Source: Alphaproteobacteria bacterium
GTDB taxonomy: Bacteria > Pseudomonadota > Alphaproteobacteria > Micropepsales > Micropepsaceae
DNA length: 35,124 bases
Direction of reading: 5' to 3'
Assembly: GCA_013697055.1 (NCBI GenBank)
Contig: JACCXK010000181.1
Location: 1 to 35,124, forward strand
The stretch's first letter is position 1. Every line of letters begins with the position of its first letter. The notes beneath the pieces are model-generated. The model saw nothing but the letters and a program-made list of their open reading frames with translations. It was not told the origin of the DNA and did not search any database. This document shows positions 23,256 to 32,490 of this stretch, piece by piece. The translations under genes and the position numbers were made by a program.

Positions 23256-24857
23256 CTATTCGGCTGCCTCTGAAACTTGCGGCGCGGCCTGTAGCACGTC
23301 CTGGCCGACATGGGTCTCGAACTTCTTGAAGTTGGCCCGGAACATGGTCACCAGCTTGCGGGCCTGGGCGTCGTAAGCGGCCTTGTCGGCCCAGGTATCG
23401 CGCGGATTGAGAATGCCGGCATCCACCCCCGGCACCGAGACCGGCACCCGGAATTTGAAGTGGGGATCGACCCGCATCTCGACATTGGCCAGGCTGCCGT
23501 CCAGCGCCGCGTTCAAAAGCGCGCGGGTCGCCTTGATGGGCATGCGGTTGCCGATGCCGAAGGAACCGCCGGTCCACCCCGTATTGACCAGCCAGCAATC
23601 GGCCTGGTGCTGGGTGATCAGGGCGCGCAGCAGGTTGCCGTATTCCGACGGATGCCGCGGCATGAAGGGGGCGCCGAAGCAGGTGGAGAACGTCGGCTGC
23701 GGCTCCTTGCCCAAGCCCTTCTCGGTGCCGGCAACCTTGGCGGTGAAGCCCGACAGGAAGTGGTACATGGCCTGGCTGGCGGTCAGCCGGGCTATGGGCG
23801 GAAGCACGCCAAAGGCATCGGCCGTCAGCATGATGACGTTCCTGGGATGTCCCGCACGGCCGGTGGCCGAAGCGTTGGGGATATAGTCGATCGGATAGGC
23901 GGCGCGGGTGTTCTCCGCATAGGTCGCGTCGTTGAGGTCCAGCGCCCGTGTGGCCGGGTCCATCACCACATTCTCCAGCACAGTGCCGAAGCGCTCGGTG
24001 GTGGAGAAGATTTCCGGCTCCGCCTCGCGGCTCAGCTTGATGACTTTGGCATAGCAGCCGCCCTCGATGTTGAAGATGCCGTTCTCGCTCCAGCCATGCT
24101 CGTCATCGCCGATCAGGGTGCGCGAGGCGTCCGCCGACAGGGTGGTCTTGCCGGTGCCGGAAAGCCCGAAAAATATGGCCGATTCGCCATTGCCGCCCAC
24201 ATTGGCCGAACAATGCATGCTCATCACACCCTTGGCCGGGAGCAGGTAGTTCATGATGGTGAAGACGGACTTCTTCATCTCGCCGGCATAGGAGGTGCCG
24301 CCGATCAGGATCACCTTCCTGGCGAAATTCACCGCGATCACGGTCTGGCTGGCGCAGCCATGGCGCGCCGGATCGGCATTGAAGCTGGGCAGGTCGATGA
24401 TGGTGAATTCCGGATCGAACGCCTTGAGTTCTTCCGCGCTGGGACGGATCAGCAGCTGGTGCACGAACAGCGAATGCCAGGAAAATTCGGTGATCACCCG
24501 CACCGAAATGCGATGGGTGAGATCGGCGCCGCCGAACAGGTCCTTGGCGAACAGTTCGCGGCCCTCGGCATGCGCCATCATGTCGGCATGGAGCGTGTCG
24601 AAGTGCGCCGGGCTCATCGGCTTGTTGTTGTCCCACCATACCTGGGCTTCGGTGGTCGTATCGCGCACCACGAATTTGTCCGAGGCTGAGCGGCCGGTAT
24701 GCACGCCCGTGCGCACCACCAGGGGACCGTTCCTGGCGACCATGCCTTCGCCGCGGCGCACCGCTTCTTCATAAAGCGCCGGCGCACTGAGATTGAAGTT
24801 CACGCCTTTGAGATTGCGAAAACCGTGACGGGAAAGACCGTAAGATGTGTCAGTCAT
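23256..24857 (-). CDS. pckA: Phosphoenolpyruvate carboxykinase (ATP)
   Basis: A 533-residue cytoplasmic enzyme that converts oxaloacetate plus ATP to phosphoenolpyruvate, CO2 and ADP, the entry step of gluconeogenesis. The kinase P-loop [10 protein letters not shown] is at 231-240, followed by IGDDEHGW (metal-binding Asp pair, about 249-256). [14 protein letters not shown] near 49-62 is the substrate-binding arginine region, and HCSANVG carries the metal-binding histidine region. Length and motifs are normal for the ATP-dependent family. ATG 24857 was chosen over an upstream in-frame codon at 24875 because CGGAG sits seven bases before it. The leader holds a perfect palindrome (see separate entry). 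It is the only central-metabolism gene in an accessory region. Confidence 0.97.
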   Translation of the reverse strand: MTDTSYGLSRHGFRNLKGVNFNLSAPALYEEAVRRGEGMVARNGPLVVRTGVHTGRSASDKFVVRDTTTEAQVWWDNNKPMSPAHFDTLHADMMAHAEGRELFAKDLFGGADLTHRISVRVITEFSWHSLFVHQLLIRPSAEELKAFDPEFTIIDLPSFNADPARHGCASQTVIAVNFARKVILIGGTSYAGEMKKSVFTIMNYLLPAKGVMSMHCSANVGGNGESAIFFGLSGTGKTTLSADASRTLIGDDEHGWSENGIFNIEGGCYAKVIKLSREAEPEIFSTTERFGTVLENVVMDPATRALDLNDATYAENTRAAYPIDYIPNASATGRAGHPRNVIMLTADAFGVLPPIARLTASQAMYHFLSGFTAKVAGTEKGLGKEPQPTFSTCFGAPFMPRHPSEYGNLLRALITQHQADCWLVNTGWTGGSFGIGNRMPIKATRALLNAALDGSLANVEMRVDPHFKFRVPVSVPGVDAGILNPRDTWADKAAYDAQARKLVTMFRANFKKFETHVGQDVLQAAPQVSEAAE

Positions 24858-24877
24858 AAACACTCCGATAGGCAACT

Positions 24878-24898
24878 CTTATCCTCTCAGAGGATAAG
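24878..24898. promoter_or_regulatory. Perfect 21-bp palindrome in the pckA leader
   Basis: CTTATCCTCT and AGAGGATAAG flank a single C, giving ten matched pairs. It lies 20 bases upstream of the pckA start, just before the ribosome-binding site. It could be a repressor operator or, in RNA, a hairpin near the site of translation initiation. No T-run follows, so it is not an intrinsic terminator. Confidence 0.55.
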
Positions 24899-24993
24899 CG
24901 TGAATCATTAAAAAACCACGCGCCCGGGCAGTCCGTGAAAGCGTGACAGGGAAACAATCCACTCTATCTGGCCAGGCGCCCGAAGCACCGCAT

Positions 24994-26520
24994 TCATTCG
25001 ACAGCCACCACGGCCACAGATTTCGCCGGCAGATCAAAAGCGGCCTTCCCATCGACCGTCGTGCCGCTGAAGGCCATAGGGTGAATGGTATTGGGCGCAT
25101 CGAATGTGTTGTGCGTATCCATCGCAGGTCCCGTCAAAATCTGGCCTTTTCCCGTACCCGGCAGGTTGGTCAGGACATGCGCCGCCTTGTGCGGGTCCGT
25201 GTTGACCAGCGCCAGGTAGAGCTTCCCGTTCCTGCCCCGCGCGGCCGATACATCAACCATCGGAATCCCTTTGGCATAGGCCGGCCCCGACGCCGTCGCG
25301 GCAAAAGGCGTTGCTTCCATGAATGGCTGATACATGTCGAAGACATGATAGGTCGGCGTCAGCAGCATCTTCGCGCCGTCCGTCAGGATCATGGCCTGCA
25401 GCACGTTTACCATCTGCGCGATGGCCGCCAGCTTCACACGATCGGTGTGCCGGTGGAAGATGTTGAAGGTCAGGGCAGCCACTTCCGCGTCGCGCAGCGC
25501 ATTCTGCTGGTAGAGAAAGCCGGGGTGACTGCCGGGCTCCTGAGTGTACCATGAACCCCATTCGTCGACATACAGCGCGACCTTCTTGCCGGGATCGTAT
25601 TTGTCCATCACGGCACTGACATCAGAGACATACCCTTCCATCTGGAGGGTCAGCGCCAATTCTTCCTGCCAGCGGTCCTCGCCAAAGCCGATGGCGGGTC
25701 CTTTGGACCGGCCATTGTCCGGCATGGCGTAGTAATGAAAGCTGAGAGCCTGCAACCTGCCGCCGCCTTTCATCATCGCGTCGGTAAAGGCCTTGTAGTC
25801 GCCGATATTGGCGCTGCCGCCGCTTGCGACCTTGACCATGCCCATGGAAGCGGGCGCACCCACAAAGGTCGAATAGCGCGCATTGATCGAGGCGGAATAT
25901 TCACCGCTCATATTGCCGCCGCAGCCCCAGGTCTCATTGCCGATGCCCAGGTATTTCAGTTGCCACGGCTTTTCGCGTCCGTTGGCGCGGCGCTCATTCG
26001 CAAGCGAAGCATCCTCGCTGGAAGTCATGTATTCGACCCATTGCGCCGAATCGTAAGGCGACAGCGAACCAACATTCATCGAAACATAGGGATCAGCGCC
26101 GATCAGTTCGGCGAAATCCATGAATTCATGCGTGCCAAAGGCATTGTTATCGGTGACGCCGCCCCAATGCACATTGATGCGCGTAGGGCGTTTCGCCCGC
26201 GGACCGATACCGTCACGCCAGTTATAGAGATCGGCGAAACAACCACCGGGCCAACGCACAACCGGGACATGGATTTTCTTCAGTGCCTCCACCACATCCG
26301 TGCGATAGCCGCGAATGTTCGAAATCTTGCTGTCTTCGCCTACCCAGATGCCGCCATAAATGCCTGTCCCCAGATGTTCCGCAAACTGCCCATAGATATG
26401 ACGATCGGTCACGGCGCCGGGCTTGGATATATCGACCGTCACGCGCACTGTCGGTGTCTGCGCCGCCGCCGGTACCGCCAGCGCCAAAAGCAGCAAGCCG
26501 CCTGATATTGTCTTTCTCAT
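24994..26520 (-). CDS. Exported alpha-L-arabinofuranosidase, GH51
   Basis: A 508-residue glycoside hydrolase that removes arabinofuranosyl side chains from arabinoxylan or arabinan. It begins with a signal peptide (MRKTISGGLLLLALAVPAAAQ), so it acts in the periplasm or outside, whereas many GH51 enzymes are cytoplasmic. IYGQFAEHLG and VRWPGGCFADLYNWRDG are family hallmarks; the acid/base is Glu196 in GIGNETWGCGG and the nucleophile is Glu320 in LYVDEWGSW. The C-terminal part is the usual beta-sandwich. ATG 26520 was chosen because it begins the signal peptide and has GGGGAG upstream; the frame extends to 26634 without function. It follows an esterase gene by 110 bp on the same strand and is probably co-transcribed. 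Confidence 0.95.
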   Translation of the reverse strand: MRKTISGGLLLLALAVPAAAQTPTVRVTVDISKPGAVTDRHIYGQFAEHLGTGIYGGIWVGEDSKISNIRGYRTDVVEALKKIHVPVVRWPGGCFADLYNWRDGIGPRAKRPTRINVHWGGVTDNNAFGTHEFMDFAELIGADPYVSMNVGSLSPYDSAQWVEYMTSSEDASLANERRANGREKPWQLKYLGIGNETWGCGGNMSGEYSASINARYSTFVGAPASMGMVKVASGGSANIGDYKAFTDAMMKGGGRLQALSFHYYAMPDNGRSKGPAIGFGEDRWQEELALTLQMEGYVSDVSAVMDKYDPGKKVALYVDEWGSWYTQEPGSHPGFLYQQNALRDAEVAALTFNIFHRHTDRVKLAAIAQMVNVLQAMILTDGAKMLLTPTYHVFDMYQPFMEATPFAATASGPAYAKGIPMVDVSAARGRNGKLYLALVNTDPHKAAHVLTNLPGTGKGQILTGPAMDTHNTFDAPNTIHPMAFSGTTVDGKAAFDLPAKSVAVVAVE

Positions 26521-26630
26521 ATAATCTCCCCATGAATTGTGATTGGCGCTCAGGCACAGACCGTTTCTGCTGATAGACCGCCCGCCGGCGCGCCAATCTG
26601 CGCGAGGGTTGCGCTTGAATAGCGTCGTCC

Positions 26631-27701
26631 TCATTTTTGCGGATCGAAGGAAAGGGAATTGCTGAAGAACGGCATTACAAAATCCTGGAATCGAAACGCA
26701 ACGTTGCTGGTATGCGTGCCGGGATAGATCGTGAAGCTGTTCACGATGCCGTATTTGTCAAGCGCCTCATGCAATTTTCCGGTGTCGGTGCGCAAACCGT
26801 CCTGATCACCCACATCCAAGGCGATGGCGCGATAGCGACGCAAATTTCCCACATACTGGTCCACGAAACCCAGCGGCGCGTTGGCGGCCCATTTGGCCAG
26901 CACCGCCTGCTGGTCGTCCCCCACCGGAAGGTCGAGATAGAGCGGCGGCTTTTTGGGATTGGGCGACCAGGCGGCGGCACTGGCCAGTTGCGCTCGCAGG
27001 AAGAACGGCAGTTTGGCGGAATCCGCGGGCGCGTTCACCGCCGCCAGTGCCGCTTCATCCTCAGGCTTAAGCGCGCCGGCAGTGCGCGCCGACAGGCAAC
27101 AGGGGCTCATGATGTAGAGGCTGCCGAACACGTCGGCACGCTTCATGCCGATACGGCTGGCGCCATAGCCGCCCATGGAATGGCCTACCAAGCCGCGGCT
27201 TTCACGCTTGGCCAGGGTGCGGTAGTGCGCGTCAATATAAGCAACCAGATCGCGCGCAACGAAATTTTCGAAATCCCCGGTGGTGACCGAGCTGGAATAC
27301 ATCGAGCCGTTATGGACGGTCTTGGAATCCGGGAGCACCACGATCATTTCCTTCGCCCCCTTGGCGAAGGCGCCTTCCAGGGTTTGGGGCGCATGGATTT
27401 CCTGGCTCCACTGTTCGGCGCCGATGGAATAGCCATGCAGCGCATACACCACCGGGTATCTGCGCGCCTTGTCGGCGGCATAGCTGGGCGGCAGGAAAAC
27501 GAGCACGTCACGATCAGCCGCGTCGCCCTCCAGGCTACCTTCCAGTGCTGTGCCGTGGACGTTGATGTGATCCACCGTGTCGGGGCGCGCACCCGGCACA
27601 ACATCCGGCACGTTGTTCTTGACCTGCGCGAAGGCTGAGCCTGCCAAGGCGAGCCCAAACAGGCCCAGGGCGGCGCACATGATCTTGGTGCAATGCAGCA
27701 T
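26631..27701 (-). CDS. Exported esterase, esterase D / feruloyl-acetylxylan esterase type
   Basis: A 356-residue alpha/beta hydrolase of the putative-esterase (esterase D, COG0627) family, with a signal peptide ending near GSAFAQ. VYALHGYSIG is the oxyanion region, GLVGHSMGGYGA holds the nucleophile serine, VGDQDGLRT the likely acid, and YPGTHTSNVAF the histidine. Such enzymes remove feruloyl or acetyl groups from xylan decorations; the location beside GH51 and xylosidase genes supports that here, though the exact ester is inferred. ATG 27701 starts the signal peptide; the open frame upstream to 28529 is antisense to the divergent carboxylesterase and is not coding. A LacI-type dyad lies between the two divergent starts. 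Confidence 0.9.
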   Translation of the reverse strand: MLHCTKIMCAALGLFGLALAGSAFAQVKNNVPDVVPGARPDTVDHINVHGTALEGSLEGDAADRDVLVFLPPSYAADKARRYPVVYALHGYSIGAEQWSQEIHAPQTLEGAFAKGAKEMIVVLPDSKTVHNGSMYSSSVTTGDFENFVARDLVAYIDAHYRTLAKRESRGLVGHSMGGYGASRIGMKRADVFGSLYIMSPCCLSARTAGALKPEDEAALAAVNAPADSAKLPFFLRAQLASAAAWSPNPKKPPLYLDLPVGDDQQAVLAKWAANAPLGFVDQYVGNLRRYRAIALDVGDQDGLRTDTGKLHEALDKYGIVNSFTIYPGTHTSNVAFRFQDFVMPFFSNSLSFDPQK

Positions 27702-27768
27702 ATTTGTTGCTGTCCTCGTGCTTATGAAATTGTCCGGCAGTCGATTTCCAAATCTCGCGCTCACGCTT

Positions 27769-27784
27769 ATGTTAGCGCAAACAT
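27769..27784. promoter_or_regulatory. LacI-type operator candidate between divergent esterase genes
   Basis: ATGTTAGC and GCAAACAT form a dyad with central CG and seven of eight pairs matched. It lies 16 bases before the carboxylesterase ATG and in the 99-bp gap shared with the other esterase, where a repressor could control both. The centre and AT-rich arms are typical for LacI-family proteins, and one such regulator is encoded at 33339-34430. Confidence 0.5.
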
Positions 27785-27800
27785 TTGGGTCGGGGGAAGC

Positions 27801-29456
27801 ATGGCTGGGAAGATTGCTGGTGTTAATCGCCGCGGAGCGATGCTCCTGACGGCCGGCGGCGCGGCGCTCGCCACCAGCGCGCATGCTGCCGACGGCGCCA
27901 AGACGGGCGCACACCAGGATCCCGGTGATTGCACCACGCCGCGATCGGCTATCGCCGACACGCAGTATGGCAAGGTGCGCGGCTACCTGGACGGTGGCGT
28001 CTTCACCTTCAAGGGCGTGCCCTATGGCCAGGACACGGGCGACGCCAATCGCTGGCTGCCGGCCAAGCCGCCCCAACCCTGGCAGGGCGAAAAGCACACA
28101 CTGATCTATGGCGCCAACTGCCCCCAGAACCTGCATGACTTCAGGTCGATCGAAACCTCGTTCCTGTTCGACTGGGATGACGGCTATGTCGGCGAGGACA
28201 TGCTGAAGCTGAACATCTGGACCTCCAGCCTGCGCGGGAAAAAGCCGGTGATGGTCTATTTCCATGGCGGCGGCTTCTCCTTCGGTTCGGCCTATGAGCT
28301 TCCTTCGCACGAAGGCGCGCAAATGGCGCGGCATCACGATGTGGTGCAGGTCTCGGTCAATCACCGGCTCAATGCTTTGGGTTTCCTGGATCTGTCGGAG
28401 ATCGGCGGCGCCGAGTATGCGGAGTCGGCCAATGTCGGCATGACCGATCTGGTCGCCGCCTTGCGCTGGGTGCGGGACAATATCGCCAACTTCGGCGGCG
28501 ACCCCAATCGGGTGATGATCTACGGTCAATCGGGTGGCGGTTCCAAAGTCACCTGCCTGATGGGCATGCCTTCAGCCCGGGGCCTGTTCCATACCGCCTG
28601 CGTGCAATCGGGCGGCGGCGGCAATTTCGCCGACGCCGAACAGTCGCGCGCCCTGGCGCGGCAGTTGATGACAGAGCTGGGCCTTGGCCCGAAGGACATT
28701 ACCGGCCTGCAGAAAACCGAATGGTCCAAACTGTGGGCCGCCGGCCAAGCTGCCGTTACAAAGGTCAACGGTCCCCTGCCGCCCGGCGCTTTTTTTCCGC
28801 CCAGTTCCGTGCGCCGCGCTGGATGGGCCCCCACCATGGACGGCCATGTCGTGCCCGTGCGGCCGTTCTTTGATGCGGCGCCGGAATTGTCGAAGGATAT
28901 TCCCCTCATCATCGGCTCCGTCAGCGAGGAAGGTTACGGCTATCGTTCCAATCCCAGCGAAACGGAATGGCGGGCCACGCTGACCAAAACCTATGGCGCG
29001 GACAAGGCCAACCGGCTGGTCGATGCCATGAAAGCGGCCAATCCCGGCAAGGCCATTCGCACCCTGTCCTATGGCGTGGCGGGACTGGCGCAACGCAACA
29101 ATGTGGAGCGCATGATCGGGTTGAAACACGCCATGGGCGGCGCGCCGGTGTATCAGTACTGGTTCACCTGGCAGTCGCCGCAACTCGATGGCGTGTGCGG
29201 CGCCTGGCACACATCCGAACTGGCTTTTTGCTTCGACAACACCAAGCGCTGCGAACAGGGAACGGGAAACACGCCGGAGGCACAGGCACTCGCCAAAAAG
29301 ATGGCGACGGCCTGGGCCAACTTCGCCGCCACCGGCAATCCCGGCATCGGCTGGGCGCCGACCGATCCGCAGCGCATGCAGACCATGATCTTCGACAACA
29401 AGATCCGCTTTGTAGATGACCCGCATGGTGATGTCCGTCGGATCATCAAGGCCTGA
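27801..29456 (+). CDS. Exported type-B carboxylesterase
   Basis: A 551-residue alpha/beta hydrolase of the carboxylesterase/cholinesterase family (COG2272). The leader NRRGAMLLTAGGAALATSAHAA has a twin-arginine pattern, so export by Tat is likely. YFHGGGFSFGS is the oxyanion-hole loop, IYGQSGGGSKV contains the nucleophile serine, GSVSEEGYGY provides the likely acid residue, and CGAWHTSELAF the catalytic histidine. It hydrolyses carboxylic esters; in this setting probably acyl or aromatic esters on hemicellulose, which is inference. A GGGGGAAG ribosome-binding site precedes ATG 27801; the frame extends to 27693 but without a plausible N-terminus. It is first in a plus-strand series leading to the MFS transporter and xylosidase. 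Confidence 0.92.
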   Translation: MAGKIAGVNRRGAMLLTAGGAALATSAHAADGAKTGAHQDPGDCTTPRSAIADTQYGKVRGYLDGGVFTFKGVPYGQDTGDANRWLPAKPPQPWQGEKHTLIYGANCPQNLHDFRSIETSFLFDWDDGYVGEDMLKLNIWTSSLRGKKPVMVYFHGGGFSFGSAYELPSHEGAQMARHHDVVQVSVNHRLNALGFLDLSEIGGAEYAESANVGMTDLVAALRWVRDNIANFGGDPNRVMIYGQSGGGSKVTCLMGMPSARGLFHTACVQSGGGGNFADAEQSRALARQLMTELGLGPKDITGLQKTEWSKLWAAGQAAVTKVNGPLPPGAFFPPSSVRRAGWAPTMDGHVVPVRPFFDAAPELSKDIPLIIGSVSEEGYGYRSNPSETEWRATLTKTYGADKANRLVDAMKAANPGKAIRTLSYGVAGLAQRNNVERMIGLKHAMGGAPVYQYWFTWQSPQLDGVCGAWHTSELAFCFDNTKRCEQGTGNTPEAQALAKKMATAWANFAATGNPGIGWAPTDPQRMQTMIFDNKIRFVDDPHGDVRRIIKA

Positions 29457-29459
29457 CAG

Positions 29460-29481
29460 CCAAGCAGGCGCTACGGCTTGG
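29460..29481. repeat. Small hairpin after the carboxylesterase stop
   Basis: CCAAGC (29460-29465) and GCTTGG (29476-29481) can pair over a 10-base loop, three bases after the stop. No T-run follows, so it may be a weak attenuator or RNA-end stabiliser rather than a terminator. The rest of the 150-bp gap to the transporter gene shows no clear promoter. Confidence 0.25.
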
Positions 29482-29606
29482 GATCAGCGCGCCGGTTGCC
29501 TTTGCGGGCGTCGGCGTTACCATCCGGCCCAGCCGGGAGACGCGTCATGATGCGGTCTCACCGGACATAAAGAAAAAGCCGCGCAGGCGGTGAGGGGTTG
29601 GGAACA

Positions 29607-30854
29607 ATGGGTCGCTTTCTGGGACTGCGATGGCTCACCATTGCCCTGATCATGGTCGGTGCGATGGTCAATTTCCTGTCGCGCCAGACCTTGTCCATCG
29701 CGGCGCCCACCGTCATTGCCAACCTGCACATCACCACCCAGCAATATGGCTGGATCACCTCGGCTTTCCAGGGCGGCATCATGCTGCAACCCGTGGTGGG
29801 CTATGTCATCGACGTGCTGGGCGTAAAGTCCGGCTTCGCACTGTTCGCCTTCCTGTGGTCGGTCATCTGCATGGCGCATGGACTGGCCGGCAGCTGGCAG
29901 GTGCTGGCGGGCTTGCGAGGATTGCTGGGCTTCGCGGAAGGCGCATTTTCGCCTGGCGGCCTCAAGGTTGTCTCGGAATGGTTTCCTGCCAAGGAGCGTG
30001 GGATGGCCGGCGGGCTTTATAACATCGGACCATCATTGGGCTCCATGCTGGCGCCTCCCTTGGTGGCCTGGGCGATCCTCAATTATTCCTGGCAAGCGTC
30101 CTTTGTCATTGTCGGCCTGATCAGCCTGGCCTGGTTGGGATTGTGGCTGCTGTTTTATCGCCCCGTGCGCCAGCATCCGCGGCTCTCGCCGGAGGAGCGC
30201 GACTATATCGTCTCCGGGCAGGAAGCTTTTCTGCAAGCCTCGGACCAGAAACCCTCGATCCTGTCGATCCTCAAGCGGCGTAATTTCTGGGGCATCGCCA
30301 TTCCGCGATTCCTGGCGGACCCGACCTGGGGCATGTTGTCCTTCTGGGTGCCACTGTATCTGACCACGGTGCGGCATTTCGATCTCAAGCACATCGCGCT
30401 CTATGCCTGGCTGCCCTTCCTGGCGGCGGACCTGGGCTGCATCTTCGGACCCAGTGTTGTTTTATTTCTGCAAAGGCGCGGCCTGGATCTGATCGACGCG
30501 CGGCGCGGCGCTTTTACCCTGGGCGCTTTCATGATGATCGGCGTGGCCTTTACGGGCGTGGTCAAGGACCCGCTGATGGCCGTGGCGCTGATCAGCCTGG
30601 CAGGCTTCGCGCACCAAACCCTGTCCGTCACCATGATCACCATGGCCACCGACCTGTTCCCCCGCAATGAAGTCGGCACCGTGGCAGGCATGGCCGGCAC
30701 CTGCGCCAACTTTGGCATCCTGATCTTTACCATTGAGCTTGGCCAACGGGTCGATCAGATCGGATACACACCCGTTTTCATCCTTCTGGCGGTCCTGGAT
30801 ATCGTTGCCGCTATCGTTGCCTGGACTGTAATACGGAAGCCCGCCCATGCCTGA
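29607..30854 (+). CDS. MFS transporter, hexuronate (ExuT)-like ACS family
   Basis: A 415-residue inner-membrane permease of about 12 helices. The N-terminal MVNFLSRQTLSIAAPTVIANL and the helix-4 region GFAEGAFSPGGLKVVSEWFP resemble ExuT/GudP-type transporters, which carry hexuronates or related sugar acids with protons. Its 3' end overlaps the GH43 xylosidase start by 8 bases, so the two are coupled and the transporter likely imports short xylan-derived molecules, perhaps acidic (glucuronyl) ones. The start was put at ATG 29607 with GAGGGG nine bases upstream; a TTG nine bases earlier (29598) is the alternative. The substrate is not proven by sequence. Confidence 0.92.
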   Translation: MGRFLGLRWLTIALIMVGAMVNFLSRQTLSIAAPTVIANLHITTQQYGWITSAFQGGIMLQPVVGYVIDVLGVKSGFALFAFLWSVICMAHGLAGSWQVLAGLRGLLGFAEGAFSPGGLKVVSEWFPAKERGMAGGLYNIGPSLGSMLAPPLVAWAILNYSWQASFVIVGLISLAWLGLWLLFYRPVRQHPRLSPEERDYIVSGQEAFLQASDQKPSILSILKRRNFWGIAIPRFLADPTWGMLSFWVPLYLTTVRHFDLKHIALYAWLPFLAADLGCIFGPSVVLFLQRRGLDLIDARRGAFTLGAFMMIGVAFTGVVKDPLMAVALISLAGFAHQTLSVTMITMATDLFPRNEVGTVAGMAGTCANFGILIFTIELGQRVDQIGYTPVFILLAVLDIVAAIVAWTVIRKPAHA

Positions 30855-32451
30855 CATCACAAACCCGATTCTCAAAGGCTTCAATCCCGATCCGTCCATT
30901 CTGCGCGTCGGTGATGACTATTATATCGCCACCTCGACTTTCGAATGGTTTCCCGGAGTGCAGATCCATCATTCCAGGGACCTGGTGAACTGGCGCCTGC
31001 TGACCCGGCCACTGCGCCGCGCCAGCCAACTCAATATGCTGGGGGATCCAGATTCCTGCGGGATCTGGGCCCCATGCCTTTCGCATGACGGCGAGCAGTT
31101 CTACCTGATCTATACCGATGTGAAACGTTATGGCCGCACATCGATCGGCGGAGCGGCGGGCGCCTCCCTGCGCGATTTCCACAATTACCTGGTGACGGCC
31201 AAGACCATCGACGGCGAATGGTCGGACCCTGTTCACGTCAACAGCAGCGGTTTCGATCCCTCGCTGTTTCATGATGAGGACGGCAAGAAATGGTTCGTCA
31301 ACATGCTGTGGGATCACCGCCCGGGGCAGAACCGTTTCGCCGGCATCGTGGCGCAGGAATACTCGCCTGCGCAAAAAAAGCTGATCGGCGAGCGGGTGAA
31401 TATCTTCAAAGGCACGCCGCTGGGCCTGACCGAAGCGCCGCATCTCTACAAGCGGGGCGGTTACTATTATCTACTCACAGCGGAGGGCGGCACGGCATGG
31501 AACCACGCCGTCACCATGGCGCGCGCCAAGAACCTGCTCGGCCCGTATGAATTGCATCCGGACACTTACATCCTCAGCGCCCGCAACCGGCCTGGCGCAT
31601 CTCTGCAGCGCACCGGCCACGCCGATTTTGTGGATACACAGGATGGCGACACTTACATGGCTTATCTCTGCGGCCGGCCGCTGAAGAATCGCGGCCGTTG
31701 CACCCTGGGCCGCGAGACCGCCATTCAGAAAATGCAATGGCGCGATGGCTGGCTTTACACCGAAGGTGAGCCGGGAATGCCGCAACTGAAAACACCGGCG
31801 CCTGACCTGAAGCCGCACCCCTTTCCGATAGCGCCGGCGCGTGACGAGTTCGATGCGCCGGGCCTGGCCATCGATTTCCAATGGCTGCGCACGCCATACC
31901 CGGAAACCATCTTCAGCCTGACGGCGCGGCCGGGACATTTGCGACTGTATGGCCGCGAAACCATCGGCAGTGTCTTTACCCAGGCCTTGGTGGCGCGGCG
32001 CCAGCAGGCCCATTGCTACAGTGCCGAGATTTTGCTGGATTTCGAGCCCGCGCATTTCCAGCAGGCGGCGGGACTTGTCTGTTATTATGGAGGCAACAAG
32101 TTTCATTATCTCCATGTCAGCCACGATGACACGCATGGCAAGCATCTGCGCGTGATGTCAGCCTTGCCTGACGCTCCCGTTGGCGATGCTTTCACCCCGC
32201 CCATCCCCATTCCGCCGGGGCCGGTCGGATTGCGGGTGGAGGTGGACAAGGAGTGGCTGGCATTTTCCTATCGCATCGGTGACGGAGACTGGCAGCGCCT
32301 GCCCGAGATATTCGACGCCTCCATTCTGTCGGATGAGGCCCAGATGCCTGGCACAGCCAATTTCACCGGCGCCTTTGTCGGCATGGCCTGCCAGGATATG
32401 GCGGGAACCGGCGCTCATGCCGACTTCGATTATTTCCTGTACCGCGAGTAA
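30847..32451 (+). CDS. Beta-xylosidase / arabinofuranosidase, GH43 (subfamily 11-like)
   Basis: A 534-residue glycoside hydrolase without a signal peptide, so cytoplasmic. The five-blade propeller carries the three GH43 acids: base Asp15 in NPDPSILR, pKa-modulating Asp137 in SSGFDPSLF, and acid Glu196 in GLTEAPHLY. ATSTFEWFPGVQIHHSRDL is typical for beta-xylosidases of the XynB type. From about residue 335 a C-terminal beta-sandwich follows (DEFDAPGLAIDFQWLRTP), as in GH43_11 enzymes. It would release D-xylose from imported xylo-oligosaccharides. Translation is coupled to the upstream transporter through an 8-bp overlap. It converges with xylB 39 bp away. Confidence 0.96.
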   Translation: MPDITNPILKGFNPDPSILRVGDDYYIATSTFEWFPGVQIHHSRDLVNWRLLTRPLRRASQLNMLGDPDSCGIWAPCLSHDGEQFYLIYTDVKRYGRTSIGGAAGASLRDFHNYLVTAKTIDGEWSDPVHVNSSGFDPSLFHDEDGKKWFVNMLWDHRPGQNRFAGIVAQEYSPAQKKLIGERVNIFKGTPLGLTEAPHLYKRGGYYYLLTAEGGTAWNHAVTMARAKNLLGPYELHPDTYILSARNRPGASLQRTGHADFVDTQDGDTYMAYLCGRPLKNRGRCTLGRETAIQKMQWRDGWLYTEGEPGMPQLKTPAPDLKPHPFPIAPARDEFDAPGLAIDFQWLRTPYPETIFSLTARPGHLRLYGRETIGSVFTQALVARRQQAHCYSAEILLDFEPAHFQQAAGLVCYYGGNKFHYLHVSHDDTHGKHLRVMSALPDAPVGDAFTPPIPIPPGPVGLRVEVDKEWLAFSYRIGDGDWQRLPEIFDASILSDEAQMPGTANFTGAFVGMACQDMAGTGAHADFDYFLYRE

Positions 32452-32490
32452 ATCGTCGGGCCTCACGGCCTACTTGCTTGACGGGCCGGG

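Noticed and set aside
23310..24689. Plus-strand open frame of about 460 codons opposite pckA
   Set aside because: The minus strand encodes a complete ATP-type PEP carboxykinase with all motifs.
27702..28529. Upstream extension of the esterase frame on the minus strand
   Set aside because: The esterase signal peptide starts at 27701; the extension is antisense to the carboxylesterase gene.
32452..32490. GC-rich gap between GH43 and xylB stops as a bidirectional terminator
   Set aside because: Only a 4-bp GGCC pairing is visible and there is no T-run on either strand.
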